Virus record (IMG/VR): IMGVR_UViG_3300042464_001105
Span: 24,178 to 88,177 of that record
Length of the DNA: 64,000 nt
Reading direction: 5' to 3' (one strand)
DNA from: a virus
Below are positions 25,112 through 33,572 of the stretch, piece by piece (position 1 is the stretch's first letter; each line of letters begins with the position of its first letter). Both the position numbers and the translations under genes were made by a program. The notes beneath the pieces were generated by a model that saw only the letters and a program-made list of their open reading frames with translations, was not told the DNA's origin and searched no databases.

Positions 25112-25935
25112 CGATTCCCAAAGAGTCACCTCTATGGCCAGGATTGTCGGGACCCGGTGACGACGAGATAGTCTGTGTCGAGCGCTTCGACTCACGGCCT
25201 GTGAATAACAGCCGGGACCCATCGATAACGCTCCACTTCAGCCTGTGGCGAAGCGACGATGAATCGAGAATTGCCGGTAAGCTTGAGGATACTGCGCCAG
25301 CTTTGTTCGACGGCCTGGATGCGGACAGTTACACTCTCGATCCACAGGGTGGCGGTGTGTGGCTGGCACATGTGAATTACAAAATTCGCAATCAATCGGC
25401 CGAATCCTTCGACACGACGGGCGGGACAGTGCATGTCACACAGAGTTTTGGGACCAATCGCTTTGGAACGTTGGCTCCTGATTTCCAAGGGGCAATTGGA
25501 GTTAGCGATGACAGGGTTGATGGTGTGGATATTACGATCCCTGCTTACAAATTCTCGGAAACTCACTTCATTCCGAGAATCTTTGTTAACGCATCGTACA
25601 GAAACACGCTCTTTCAAATGACTGGAAAGGTCAACAACGCAACGTTTAAGAGTTTTGCTGCGGGGGAGGTGCTGTTCCTTGGCTCCACGGGGCAGCGCCG
25701 TGGGCGCGAGGATTTTGAAATCAATTACAACTTCGCTGCCAGTCCGAACATTGCGTCGATTGTGTTTACGCCGAGCATCACCGTGCTCAACAAACAGGGT
25801 TGGGATTACATGTGGTTGTACTACGATGACCAAGTCGATTCTGTCGCGCATCGTATCGTTCGTCGACCTCGAGGCGCTTACGTGGAAAGAGTCTACGAAC
25901 GAGCTGACTTTAGCTTGTTGGGGTTGGGTGCATAA
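25108..25935 (+). CDS. Distal tail protein, unassigned
   Basis: A 275-residue protein from ATG 25108, overlapping the tape measure stop by 4 nt; the frame also reaches back to 25075. It is beta-rich (THVTQSFG..., VDITIPAYKFSETHFIPRIF). Genes following the tape measure usually encode distal tail or baseplate hub parts. The same segment style occurs in phages of this group, but I cannot assign it to a named family. Confidence 0.6.
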   Translation: MTIPKESPLWPGLSGPGDDEIVCVERFDSRPVNNSRDPSITLHFSLWRSDDESRIAGKLEDTAPALFDGLDADSYTLDPQGGGVWLAHVNYKIRNQSAESFDTTGGTVHVTQSFGTNRFGTLAPDFQGAIGVSDDRVDGVDITIPAYKFSETHFIPRIFVNASYRNTLFQMTGKVNNATFKSFAAGEVLFLGSTGQRRGREDFEINYNFAASPNIASIVFTPSITVLNKQGWDYMWLYYDDQVDSVAHRIVRRPRGAYVERVYERADFSLLGLGA

Positions 25936-26813
25936 TGCCACAGCGCGGAGATCCACTTGCAATTAGCGCCCGCGACTGGACGGACATGCAACGCGTGGTC
26001 GACAAGTTTCGCAACGGGGGCGTATTGTTTCAAGCGGAGGCAATGCAAAGCACCTATCGTAGCCCCGCAATTGTGAAGGTGCTTAACGCTACAGCAGGTC
26101 CGCTCGAGCACTGTGGAATCGTAGGTCTCGGGGAACCCGTGATTCTACCAACCGACAACGAAATGGAATTCGTTCGAAACATCGCGTTTCGGATCGTACC
26201 GCCATTGCCTGGTTGCTGGGGTGTCCTACAGTCGCCGGTTGCGGCCGGTGAGATTACAACCGCCATCGTTGCGGGAGTTGCAGCCTGCAAAATCAACGTC
26301 GCTGCTGAGATAGACCTGAATCGATTCGCGGATGCGGTTGATCCCGATTTCACAGAGCTGAGGGTAAGTGATTCGACTGGTAACGCTCAAATCCTATGGC
26401 GTGCAGGGGGCACTGGGAGCCAATGGGCGATCGTCCGGATTGGCAACACAGCATGTGGTGAGAGGCTCGAGAAATTCGTCATGCTGAGTGATTGGTCAGA
26501 CGATGGTCTTGCGGTTGCTCGTTTTACGTTAATGGAAGCGGCAGCATCGGACATGGTAGGGATTGTGGAAGATCCGTTAGGGATATTCGCGGACCAAATC
26601 GGACTTGGAAACTCTGGACTCGCCACAAGAACGTGTAGCGGACGACATTTTGTGATTCAAGCCGCATGTGAACAAAACGAAGTTGCTCCAAGTGCTCCGC
26701 TTGGAAGCTGCGCCTACAGCGATCCGACAGGCAATCCTGCATGTTCAATGACGACGGAAGCAGATTGCGCGGCAATTCCTGGCGTATGGACTTTGGGAGG
26801 AACGTGTTCATGA
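25935..26813 (+). CDS. Distal tail or adhesin-associated protein
   Basis: A 292-residue protein overlapping both neighbours (TAATG at the start, ATGA at the end). The first half has beta strands (CGIVGLGEPVILP, FRIVPPLPGCWGVLQSPVAA). The last 60 residues are Cys-rich (CAYSDPTGNPACSMTTEADC). No family is recognised; it is probably structural. Confidence 0.6.
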   Translation: MPQRGDPLAISARDWTDMQRVVDKFRNGGVLFQAEAMQSTYRSPAIVKVLNATAGPLEHCGIVGLGEPVILPTDNEMEFVRNIAFRIVPPLPGCWGVLQSPVAAGEITTAIVAGVAACKINVAAEIDLNRFADAVDPDFTELRVSDSTGNAQILWRAGGTGSQWAIVRIGNTACGERLEKFVMLSDWSDDGLAVARFTLMEAAASDMVGIVEDPLGIFADQIGLGNSGLATRTCSGRHFVIQAACEQNEVAPSAPLGSCAYSDPTGNPACSMTTEADCAAIPGVWTLGGTCS

Positions 26814-27616
26814 CCGGTCATCCTTGCTGCTGCGTTGAGACAAGTTCCTCTAGCTCATCGGTGTCTAGTTCATCATCCAGCTCGAATCCAAGTTCGTCAA
26901 GTAGCTCATCCACACCTAGCTCATCATCTAGCAATCCATCGTCGAGTAATCCGTCGTCAAGTAACCCATCATCGAGTAACCCATCATCGAGTAACTCATC
27001 ATCGAGTAACTCATCATCGAGTAACTCATCATCGAGTAATCCTTCCTCAAGCAGCCCATCATCCAGTAACCCTTCATCCAGCAACCCATCGTCTAGTAAT
27101 CCTTCGTCTAGTAATCCTTCGTCTAGTAACCCTTCATCGAGTAACACATCATCGAGTAACCCTTCATCCAGTAATCCTTCATCCAGCAACCCGTCATCTA
27201 GCAACCCTAGCTCTAGCAATCCATCGTCCAGTAATCCGTCCTCTAGCAATCCTTCGTCTAGTTCTAGTTCTAGTTCTAGTTCTAGTTGGTGCCCCAACCT
27301 GTATATTGCTGTATTCCAAGAAGCTCCTAGTGGGTTATGTTCAAACCCTACTCCTCCTGCCGTGCTAATAGCTACAGCTTATGGATGTTTCGAACGACAA
27401 GACCATTCTTTCTGGGCCATATGTGCAGACACCCCACCAAGTGATTGTTATTTCGGTAATACCGATTTCGCTAACTATATTTGGTATCAAAATAAGACAG
27501 CTAGAGAATTAGCAGACGATAAAGGTTTAACTGCCTGTTTTGAGTATGTGAATGGGTACTCAGATGCAAACCCGCACCCTGACTGTTGCCCCGATGGAGA
27601 AGGTCCACCACCATGA
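26810..27616 (+). CDS. Ser/Asn/Pro repeat protein with Cys-rich C-terminal domain
   Basis: A 268-residue protein from ATG 26810 (MTGHPCCCVETSSSSSSVSS). Residues about 12-160 consist of SSSNP and SSSNS repeats of five residues. The C-terminal 105 residues form a compact Cys/aromatic-rich domain (WCPNLYIAVFQEAPSGLCSN). It overlaps the previous and next genes by 4 nt, so it belongs to the late operon. A stalk with a terminal binding domain at the virion surface is a plausible reading. Confidence 0.75.
   Translation: MTGHPCCCVETSSSSSSVSSSSSSSNPSSSSSSSTPSSSSSNPSSSNPSSSNPSSSNPSSSNSSSSNSSSSNSSSSNPSSSSPSSSNPSSSNPSSSNPSSSNPSSSNPSSSNTSSSNPSSSNPSSSNPSSSNPSSSNPSSSNPSSSNPSSSSSSSSSSSWCPNLYIAVFQEAPSGLCSNPTPPAVLIATAYGCFERQDHSFWAICADTPPSDCYFGNTDFANYIWYQNKTARELADDKGLTACFEYVNGYSDANPHPDCCPDGEGPPP
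26850..27288 (+). repeat. Tandem 15-base coding repeats (Ser-Ser-Asn-Pro-Ser)
   Basis: The DNA consists of degenerate 15-base units around TCATCGAGTAACCCA, with synonymous variation between AGT/AGC/TCG/TCT codons. Copy number could change by slippage or recombination without changing the frame. Confidence 0.85.
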
Positions 27617-28014
27617 AAGTTAGAAAGAGCTTATTGGTAGAAGCAGCCAAGGATAGACCGCAGGGATACTTAGAAGATGTTTATTCTCATGTTGAATCAG
27701 AAGACATGGAGTTTGTCTACATCAGTAACGATAACTACATGCTTCTGAAAAACAAATACACTGTTGAGCATGGTTTGCCAGGCACGGAACTAAAGAAGCT
27801 GATTTCCTGGTTCTATTCTCCTGACAAGAAGAAGTGTAAATGCGCGACACGAATCAAGAAGATGAACGCATGGGGGCCAGATAAATGCGAACAGAGAATG
27901 GATACGATAGTTCGATGGCTGAAACACTCGGCAAGAATCCACAAGGTTCCCTTCTTCGAACCAGCAGTGAAGCTGCTCATCAAAAAAGCAATAAAGAACT
28001 CACGGTCGCAGTGA
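27613..28014 (+). CDS. Phage protein with Cys cluster, unknown function
   Basis: A 133-residue basic protein from ATG 27613, overlapping the repeat protein by 4 nt. The C-terminal half has KKKCKCATRIKKMNAWGPDK followed by C, with a helical end. This arrangement (CxC, MN..G...C) recurs in small proteins at the 3' end of phage tail operons; it may bind metal. Function unknown. Confidence 0.65.
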   Translation: MKVRKSLLVEAAKDRPQGYLEDVYSHVESEDMEFVYISNDNYMLLKNKYTVEHGLPGTELKKLISWFYSPDKKKCKCATRIKKMNAWGPDKCEQRMDTIVRWLKHSARIHKVPFFEPAVKLLIKKAIKNSRSQ

Positions 28015-28724
28015 CAACCGCCCCCCGCAAAGACTGCACACTTGCCTACTGTCTCGCATCCATCGAATCCTGCGGCTGGACGCCAATAGTCTTTGCGGAG
28101 CCGGGAGCGACTGAGACGGACTATCAAACGATTCAAAACGCAACGAAGCTTGGAATTTGGCACAATTGGCTTCGTTCCTGCCGCTGGTGTCTTGAGCACT
28201 CGAGCACTGACTACATCATGACCGTTCAAGATGATTCGCTATTTCATCCGGATAGTAAAACGTTCGTGGATGCAATGTCCTGGCCGTCCAACTGTGGGTT
28301 CGTATCACTCTACACACCCAAGCATTACTCGATTCAAAAGTCTGGTCAGTTGCGCCCGACCGGCATCAATCGCATTGTTACCAACAGCCTATGGGGCGCG
28401 TGCGCTCTGCTTTGGAATCGTTCCGTTCTATCGCAGGTTCTCGAAACACCCGCATGTAAATACTGGCTCGGTGCCAAGCCAAAGTCAGGTGCAAAGTCAG
28501 TCATCGAGAATCGTAGGCTCCATCCTCACTTGATCGCCAATAGCGATACCGCGATCGGCAAGGCCGTCAATCGACTTGGCCTTGCGATGTACTTTGTGGA
28601 TCCGTCACCCGTCCATCATGTGGCGAGGTATTCAACAATTTCACACGGCGACAACACTGGTCGTCGCAATTGTTATCGATGCGCTGACTTTGAAAAACCA
28701 CTTTGGGATCAGGTCTACCAGTGA
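28011..28724 (+). CDS. Glycosyltransferase-like protein
   Basis: A 237-residue protein. The start is taken as GTG 28011, because it gives a 4-nt GTGA overlap with the preceding stop like the next gene, and because the domain starts right there (VTTAPRKDCTLAYCLASIES). The frame is open back to 27885. Features of a GT-A-type glycosyltransferase are IVFAEPG and the putative metal site IMTVQDDSLF, where a DD replaces the classical DxD. The partner gene at 28721 has a similar layout. They might modify virion fibres or host glycans. Confidence 0.6.
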   Translation: MTTAPRKDCTLAYCLASIESCGWTPIVFAEPGATETDYQTIQNATKLGIWHNWLRSCRWCLEHSSTDYIMTVQDDSLFHPDSKTFVDAMSWPSNCGFVSLYTPKHYSIQKSGQLRPTGINRIVTNSLWGACALLWNRSVLSQVLETPACKYWLGAKPKSGAKSVIENRRLHPHLIANSDTAIGKAVNRLGLAMYFVDPSPVHHVARYSTISHGDNTGRRNCYRCADFEKPLWDQVYQ

Positions 28725-29383
28725 AATTCATCACTTCCCTCAGTCGTCACCGCATCGAGCGCCAACAGTATTGCCTCAAGACTTGGCAACAGTACGGCGA
28801 GATAACAGCCGTACAATCAGCCGCTGACATTGAAGAGCTGACACCCCATTTTCCAGATGTCCATTTCATTGAGACTGATAAAACTGGTAACGAGATCTAT
28901 CGTCTACCCAACCGCGTACGCATCAAAGCGATGATTGACCAAGGCCCTGGCCTATTGATCAACAGTGACATCAAGATAGACTCCAGTCACGAGAACTTCC
29001 AAGCAGACTGGGAAACGGAAAGAGGGCAATTTAACGTTGGCATTCGTTACGACTTCGACGGACCTGGACAGCCAAAGATGATGAACCTATATGGAATCGA
29101 TGCGTTCCTGATCACAGAGGAGGTGATGGACCTGATTCCCGATGTGGGGTTTGTAATCGGAGTATCCGTCTGGGACTATTGGATAGTATGGCACATGATG
29201 ACGGAGCGATTTCGAATCAAGGCGAAGACAAGGCCTGGCCTACTACACTTGCGTCACCCTCAGAACTGGGGCGAGCGGGACACCGAAATAGGCCTCTCGA
29301 TCATGCGATCCGTGTACGGTCTCAACGAGCCCAAGAAGATCCTGGACTCTGTTATTCCAATTGCAACCAATCGAAAGCGTTAG
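28721..29383 (+). CDS. Glycosyltransferase-like protein
   Basis: A 220-residue protein from GTG 28721 (VKFITSLSRHRIERQQYCLK), with a GTGA overlap with the preceding gene. LLINSDIKI is a possible metal-binding acidic region, and the remainder (IGVSVWDYWIVWHMMTERFR) fits GT-A-like proteins of unknown specificity. The pair closes the rightward late operon. Confidence 0.6.
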   Translation: MKFITSLSRHRIERQQYCLKTWQQYGEITAVQSAADIEELTPHFPDVHFIETDKTGNEIYRLPNRVRIKAMIDQGPGLLINSDIKIDSSHENFQADWETERGQFNVGIRYDFDGPGQPKMMNLYGIDAFLITEEVMDLIPDVGFVIGVSVWDYWIVWHMMTERFRIKAKTRPGLLHLRHPQNWGERDTEIGLSIMRSVYGLNEPKKILDSVIPIATNRKR

Positions 29384-29539
29384 AAATGGCAATGTCTACG
29401 ATAAAGAGCGAAGGCCGGCACTGAATTTGCGTCACTTAAATCGGGAATGATGTGACCAAACGTGTCCCGAGTCCATGCCAGGATTGTAATTGGGTCTGAA
29501 TCAATGTTTTCTATCGCTCGCTCGCAGGGAATTGTCAAA

Positions 29540-30049
29540 ATGCTTACCCGCTGTTTGTTCGTATTATGTCTGATTATTTCGATTGGTTTTAGTGACAACT
29601 TTCGAGCTCAATCTGACGACAATCGAAGCAAACAACAATGGCCCATTATTCAGTGGTACTCCGGCATCGGTAGCCAAATTGGTGATCGAACCACCTTCCG
29701 TGATGCATCCGGTCGGACGCAAGGCTCGGCAACACAATCAGGCGGTAAAACCACATTCCGCGATAGTTCTGGTCGAACGGTTGGATCAGCTGATACCTCA
29801 GGAAGCCGAATAACGATCCGCGACGCCAGCGGCAGAACGATTGAGACTGCGAGTACGAACCGTGATCGTACGACATTTCGATCATCGAGTAACAGCAGCT
29901 TAGGCTCAGCAAGTCAGTCTCGCAATCAAACGACATTTCGCGATGCAAGTGGACGGTCGACTGGATCTGCGAGCAACCATAGTAATCGAACAACATTCAG
30001 AGATAGTTCTGGGCGGTCGACGGGATCAGCGAGTAATAGTCGGCGATAG
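29540..30049 (+). CDS. Secreted repeat protein (TTFRDASGR-type repeats)
   Basis: A 169-residue protein from ATG 29540, with AGGGA 9 nt upstream. A signal peptide (LTRCLFVLCLIISIGFS) is followed by about seven imperfect 17-residue repeats of the form TTFRDASGRTQGSATQSGG. Repeats of this kind occur in many bacterial and phage proteins and probably fold as a repetitive beta structure. It starts 157 nt after the glycosyltransferase pair, so it may be independently transcribed. Function unknown. Confidence 0.75.
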   Translation: MLTRCLFVLCLIISIGFSDNFRAQSDDNRSKQQWPIIQWYSGIGSQIGDRTTFRDASGRTQGSATQSGGKTTFRDSSGRTVGSADTSGSRITIRDASGRTIETASTNRDRTTFRSSSNSSLGSASQSRNQTTFRDASGRSTGSASNHSNRTTFRDSSGRSTGSASNSRR

Positions 30050-30363
30050 TTGCGATCGATCACGTTTCCAAACTCTGGCCAGTATGTTAGGCGCGAGGGA
30101 ATGTTCTCTATCTAGACAAGGGCAAGGGCAACCGCAGCGATTGCCTCTCGCCGTTTGATCCTGCTGACCCTGCGTTTGGGCCCGAAGGCTTCGTTGGTTA
30201 CTTTTCAATCCAAGGATTCATCGCCCGAGAGCAGTTTATTCTCGATTTACCCTACCGCAGTGACCTAAGTTGTCACAGGCTCAACTGATAATGAATGTGT
30301 TGGGACGCGGCAGACCAACGATTCCCGCACTGCCGCAGCAATCGAACTCAAGGAAGACTCAAA
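30050..30363. other. Gap of 314 bases without a gene
   Basis: The stretch between the repeat protein and csrA shows no open frame with coding character, no tRNA-like fold and no clear terminator. It may hold the csrA promoter. It may also hold the right boundary of the phage region, but no attachment-site repeat can be identified from this window alone. Confidence 0.4.
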
Positions 30364-30573
30364 ATGCTAGTTCTAAGTCGCAAAGTTGGTGATAAGCTAG
30401 TTATCGACGGCAACATCACTGTCGAAGTCGTCAAGATCTCTGGCAACCGAATTTCGCTTGGCATTGTTGCTCCCTCTAATGTCAAAATCCTCCGTGGTGA
30501 GTTAACCGAGCAGCAAGCCAAGGCGCAAATTGTGGAGCTGGTTGTTGAAGATGGATTGTTGGTGGCTTGCTAG
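30364..30573 (+). CDS. csrA: Carbon storage regulator CsrA
   Basis: A 69-residue RNA-binding translational regulator. The family core is complete: MLVLSRKVGDKLVIDGNITV, then GNRISLGIVAPSNVKILRGE, including Leu4, Arg6 and the GIVAP..V.I.R.E segment that forms the RNA-binding surface. The start at ATG 30364 has AAGGAAG upstream. CsrA binds GGA-containing leaders and controls stability or translation. It stands between the phage genes and the defence island. Confidence 0.95.
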   Translation: MLVLSRKVGDKLVIDGNITVEVVKISGNRISLGIVAPSNVKILRGELTEQQAKAQIVELVVEDGLLVAC

Positions 30574-30597
30574 ACTCATAAGTAGTTTGTGTCGAGG

Positions 30598-30783
30598 CTA
30601 TCCACGACCACCTTCGCAGCAAGTCTCGCAAATCCTGTGACACTTGGAGCATTGCAGCTTCGCGCGGATGTCAATCAGCGATCCGCCGCACACAGGGCAA
30701 GCGGGCTGGCATTGTTTCTCTGATTGCGCCACTTTCACGACTGGATTGGTTTGGCCAGCGTTATTCTGGTTCTCGACTTTCAT
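30598..30783 (-). CDS. Small zinc-ribbon protein
   Basis: A 61-residue protein whose C-terminal half has CPVCGG, CSKCHRICETCC, i.e. a probable four-Cys zinc ribbon. The ATG at 30783 has AAGG upstream. Its 3' end converges on csrA. No function is assigned; being short, it is called with reserve. Confidence 0.55.
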   Translation of the reverse strand: MKVENQNNAGQTNPVVKVAQSEKQCQPACPVCGGSLIDIRAKLQCSKCHRICETCCEGGRG

Positions 30784-30805
30784 ATGCTTCGTTTTCTACC
30801 TTACT

Positions 30806-31075
30806 GTATTGACCTGCCCTAGAACAAAAGAGCCGTACATCGGATCAGCGACTGGGGCCGATGGATTCCATGGAAGATGGCTCCAATATTTCGCGAACCA
30901 TCACGGTGGTAACAAGGGATTGAAATCACGCGAGCCAAGTGACTACCAGGTCTCAATACTTGAGATTGCGGGGTCAGCTCAAACGCACGATGAAATCTTG
31001 GCAATGGAAGGGCGATGGTAACGAAAGCTCCAGAGTCGAGAAATGGGACTTAATCGGAACCTTGCTAAGAAGTAG
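30806..31075 (+). pseudogene. GIY-YIG nuclease remnant with in-frame stop
   Basis: The frame encodes EPYIGSATGADGFHGRWLQY, then HHGGNKGLK, YQVSILEI and DEILAMEGRW, the pattern of GIY-YIG family nucleases (YxG, R..., HG.NKGL, E). The N-terminal GIY strand is missing or replaced. TAA at 31019-31021 interrupts the frame, and after it the same frame continues RKLQSREMGLNRNLAKK, the normal C-terminal ending. This is a decayed gene at the edge of the defence island. The tail of another frame (SLLSQLKDIRTLIGKTSVDY, about 31107-31187) may be a further relic. Confidence 0.7.
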
Positions 31076-31194
31076 ACTAAGTGAAATAAATATGATGCTG
31101 ATGAATCCTTGCTATCTCAATTGAAGGACATTCGTACCTTGATTGGCAAAACATCTGTAGATTACCCGGCTTTCGGCAGTGCGGACTGAATGAC

Positions 31195-33375
31195 CTACTC
31201 GTCATCATCGTCTTCATCGCCCTCGTCTTCATCCGTTTCAGCTGCTATGGACTCGAGGTATTCAACACGAACATCCCGAAGTGATTTCTTGCCCTGCTTT
31301 TCTACTAGAAAGAACCACCAGCCATTCGTGGCAACACCTGTGAGTGCTTTTGCTGCTTCAGAAGCAGTTGCACAAACGGTCCCGTCAATATCGACTCGTC
31401 CGTCCCCAAGCAAGGTGGCTGCTTTCTGCGAGAACTTCTTTTGCCTTGGAATCAGTGTCATGCCAACTTGAAGGCAGCCTGCGCTTAACAACACACTTAG
31501 ATCGACGCGATATCGTGGCCTTGTTTTTTCTGCAGTGAATGCCGATTTGTGACCATCCGGAGTGGGCCAGATTTCTACGATTAGTTTCGCCAGAGAGTCC
31601 GAACGACTTCGGATTTTTGAGTCGTTCCAATCGGCCTCTGCAAACTCTAGGAGTTTACGATTTAGCATAAGGACATCATGTGCCTTTAATCCCTGCATTT
31701 TTCCGCTAACTCCGCCCCACGGACCGTTCGAAACTTTTGAATTGAGTCGTGAAGTGAGTAAAGTCAAATTGCCAATCGTGTGAATTAGTGCATCGCGTTC
31801 GCCTTCGGAGCGTGAGCCTTCAGGTAACGACCAATGAACTTGCCATTTTCGAGGCATTACATGCTCAATTGCGTATTTTCCGCGAAACACGCGCTCGAAG
31901 TTGAAACTAACCTGCGTACCGCACCAGCCTCGAAGATGGTCTTCGATTGCTTCGATCACCATTCGAAGTCGACCGCGCCCCAGTCGTCGATACGCTGGCA
32001 GGACTCTCAGCTCCTCTCGTACTTCGTTGTCATCTGGCCAGTAGCGGCTTTCACTCGTTTGGCCCGCGAAAAAGGTTTCAATCGCGTCACCAACTTTGGT
32101 TCGATCTTGATTTGACAAATGCCGAATCAGTTCCGCAACAATCTGGCTGTAGCTCTTGGTTGTAGCTCTGACGAGCATTCGCCTAACCATCCAGCTCTCA
32201 ATCACACTCAAAGCCTTTAAAAGTTGCTCTTTCGGGATGGTTGATTTCTCTGGATCCAAAAGATTGAGGACCAAAGGCTTGATGACTTCGCTTTCCAACA
32301 CACTTGATCGGTACGAAAAAAGCCCTAATCGGTCAATCATGCCGGTGGGTTGCAATCCATCGAGAATAAACACTCGATATATCGTTGCGGATCGACTGAT
32401 CTGCTTTAGAAGCTGCTGCATCGGCAGCCCTGATTCAATTGCGTAACGTTTAAACCGAGTGAATACTTCGCGAGCGACAACCTCCTCTCCAGTTTGTGCG
32501 ATCAACCAATGATTGAGATAAATGGATGATCGCGGATAACGCATTCGACCAACATTGACTTCAGCTTCCCAAAATGCCGACTCAAAATCTTTCCAGTTTT
32601 GAACATAAGCTGTCTCCACATCCGCACCAGAATCCAGCAACCGTTGAAAGACAAAGTTTTTTATCAAGTCGGCAGCGGTCAACTGTGCTCCGCGTGCATT
32701 TAGAGTCTCGAATATCTCTTGTGCATTCTCGTCGACGCCCAAATCGATAACTACCATCTGCAATAGATCGCGGATAACGGTTTCGATTGCCATAGAGCGT
32801 GCTGTAATCGACTCCAAACCATCAGCCTTCAGCCATTGTCGTGCCTGTTCCGCGAAATAACGATGTGCTTGCACCATCCGCTCCTCGCCAAACCCGACAG
32901 AATCGTAGTCGACAGGTTCCGTGGCCGACATCACAGCGTTGAAAGCGGGGCGATCTCGATTGGTTGGCCAAACCTTGAATCGATCCTCCGGCTGTGAACA
33001 AAAGGGAGCTGCATTCACGACAAGCGTTTCAAGTCGCATCGCTGGAGCTGTGGCACCAACCGCAATGAGTTCAGCGTGCAAAGCATCAAACAATAGCTGC
33101 AGCGTCGTCAGTCGCTGTTGCCCATCGATGATCGTACGTTCCTGCATCGTGCCGACAGAGTTTTGCACCTGTTGCAGTACAACCGCGCCGATAAAGTGCG
33201 GCTGATGCGTGGACGTTGGTGCCTTCAAAACACGCTCTGTTAAGCGAATCACATCATTCCAAAGGGGCTCCCACTGATTCTCTTCGCTCCACACGTAAGG
33301 ACGCTGAAATAGAGGTACTGTCAAGCGTTGTGGGTGCATGAAAACCGTTTGAGGCGTACGAACTTGGGTTTCCAA
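31195..33375 (-). CDS. GmrSD-like type IV restriction enzyme with C-terminal RAMA-like domain
   Basis: A 726-residue protein. The N-terminal DUF262 (ParB-like NTPase) domain has VPLFQRPYVWS and IDGQQRLTTL (residues 83-92). The middle and C-terminal DUF1524 domain has the HNH-type EHVMPRKW (around 515) and IGNLTLLTSRLNSKVSN. This combination matches single-chain GmrSD enzymes, which cut DNA with modified cytosines; BrxU is the BREX-linked member. Residues about 630-705 (GCLQVGMTLIPRQKKFSQKA ... ATNGWWFFLVE) resemble a RAMA domain, proposed to read modified bases. An acidic tail (DEDEGDEDDDD) ends the protein. It is transcribed away from the BREX operon, from the shared 33376-33572 spacer. Confidence 0.85.
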   Translation of the reverse strand: METQVRTPQTVFMHPQRLTVPLFQRPYVWSEENQWEPLWNDVIRLTERVLKAPTSTHQPHFIGAVVLQQVQNSVGTMQERTIIDGQQRLTTLQLLFDALHAELIAVGATAPAMRLETLVVNAAPFCSQPEDRFKVWPTNRDRPAFNAVMSATEPVDYDSVGFGEERMVQAHRYFAEQARQWLKADGLESITARSMAIETVIRDLLQMVVIDLGVDENAQEIFETLNARGAQLTAADLIKNFVFQRLLDSGADVETAYVQNWKDFESAFWEAEVNVGRMRYPRSSIYLNHWLIAQTGEEVVAREVFTRFKRYAIESGLPMQQLLKQISRSATIYRVFILDGLQPTGMIDRLGLFSYRSSVLESEVIKPLVLNLLDPEKSTIPKEQLLKALSVIESWMVRRMLVRATTKSYSQIVAELIRHLSNQDRTKVGDAIETFFAGQTSESRYWPDDNEVREELRVLPAYRRLGRGRLRMVIEAIEDHLRGWCGTQVSFNFERVFRGKYAIEHVMPRKWQVHWSLPEGSRSEGERDALIHTIGNLTLLTSRLNSKVSNGPWGGVSGKMQGLKAHDVLMLNRKLLEFAEADWNDSKIRSRSDSLAKLIVEIWPTPDGHKSAFTAEKTRPRYRVDLSVLLSAGCLQVGMTLIPRQKKFSQKAATLLGDGRVDIDGTVCATASEAAKALTGVATNGWWFFLVEKQGKKSLRDVRVEYLESIAAETDEDEGDEDDDDE

Positions 33376-33513
33376 AGCGTGTTAACTCCTTCAAAATTCT
33401 TGGAATTTTTGAGCCCAGAGAACGCCCCCGAAACGCAAGCCTCTGATAGTCTTTTTGTTGATTCGTTCGAAGAAACGAGCGTTTGGCGCTTGCACGACTC
33501 ATTGAAAAGCATA

Positions 33514-33534
33514 CCAAACCTTGGTAAGGTTTGG
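33514..33534. promoter_or_regulatory. Inverted repeat, likely operator of the BREX leader regulator
   Basis: CCAAACCTT-GGT-AAGGTTTGG is a perfect 9-bp inverted repeat with a 3-base centre. It lies 39 nt upstream of the small HTH gene and in the spacer shared with the restriction gene. TTGAAA (33502-33507) and TAAGGT (33525-33530), 17 nt apart, could be a weak promoter overlapping it. Confidence 0.55.
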
Positions 33535-33572
33535 CTAGTTCGGGTAACCAATTAATTTACCGGGAGACTGCT

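Noticed and set aside
26850-27288. Repeats considered as a CRISPR array
   Set aside because: Units are 15 bases, contiguous and without spacers, and no cas genes are present in the window.
26818-27297. Leftward 159-codon frame of Leu/Asp/Glu repeats, and a rightward His/Arg-rich frame at 26835
   Set aside because: Both are frame shadows of the SSSNP repeat tract; the Ser-rich frame is coupled to both neighbouring genes by 4-nt overlaps.
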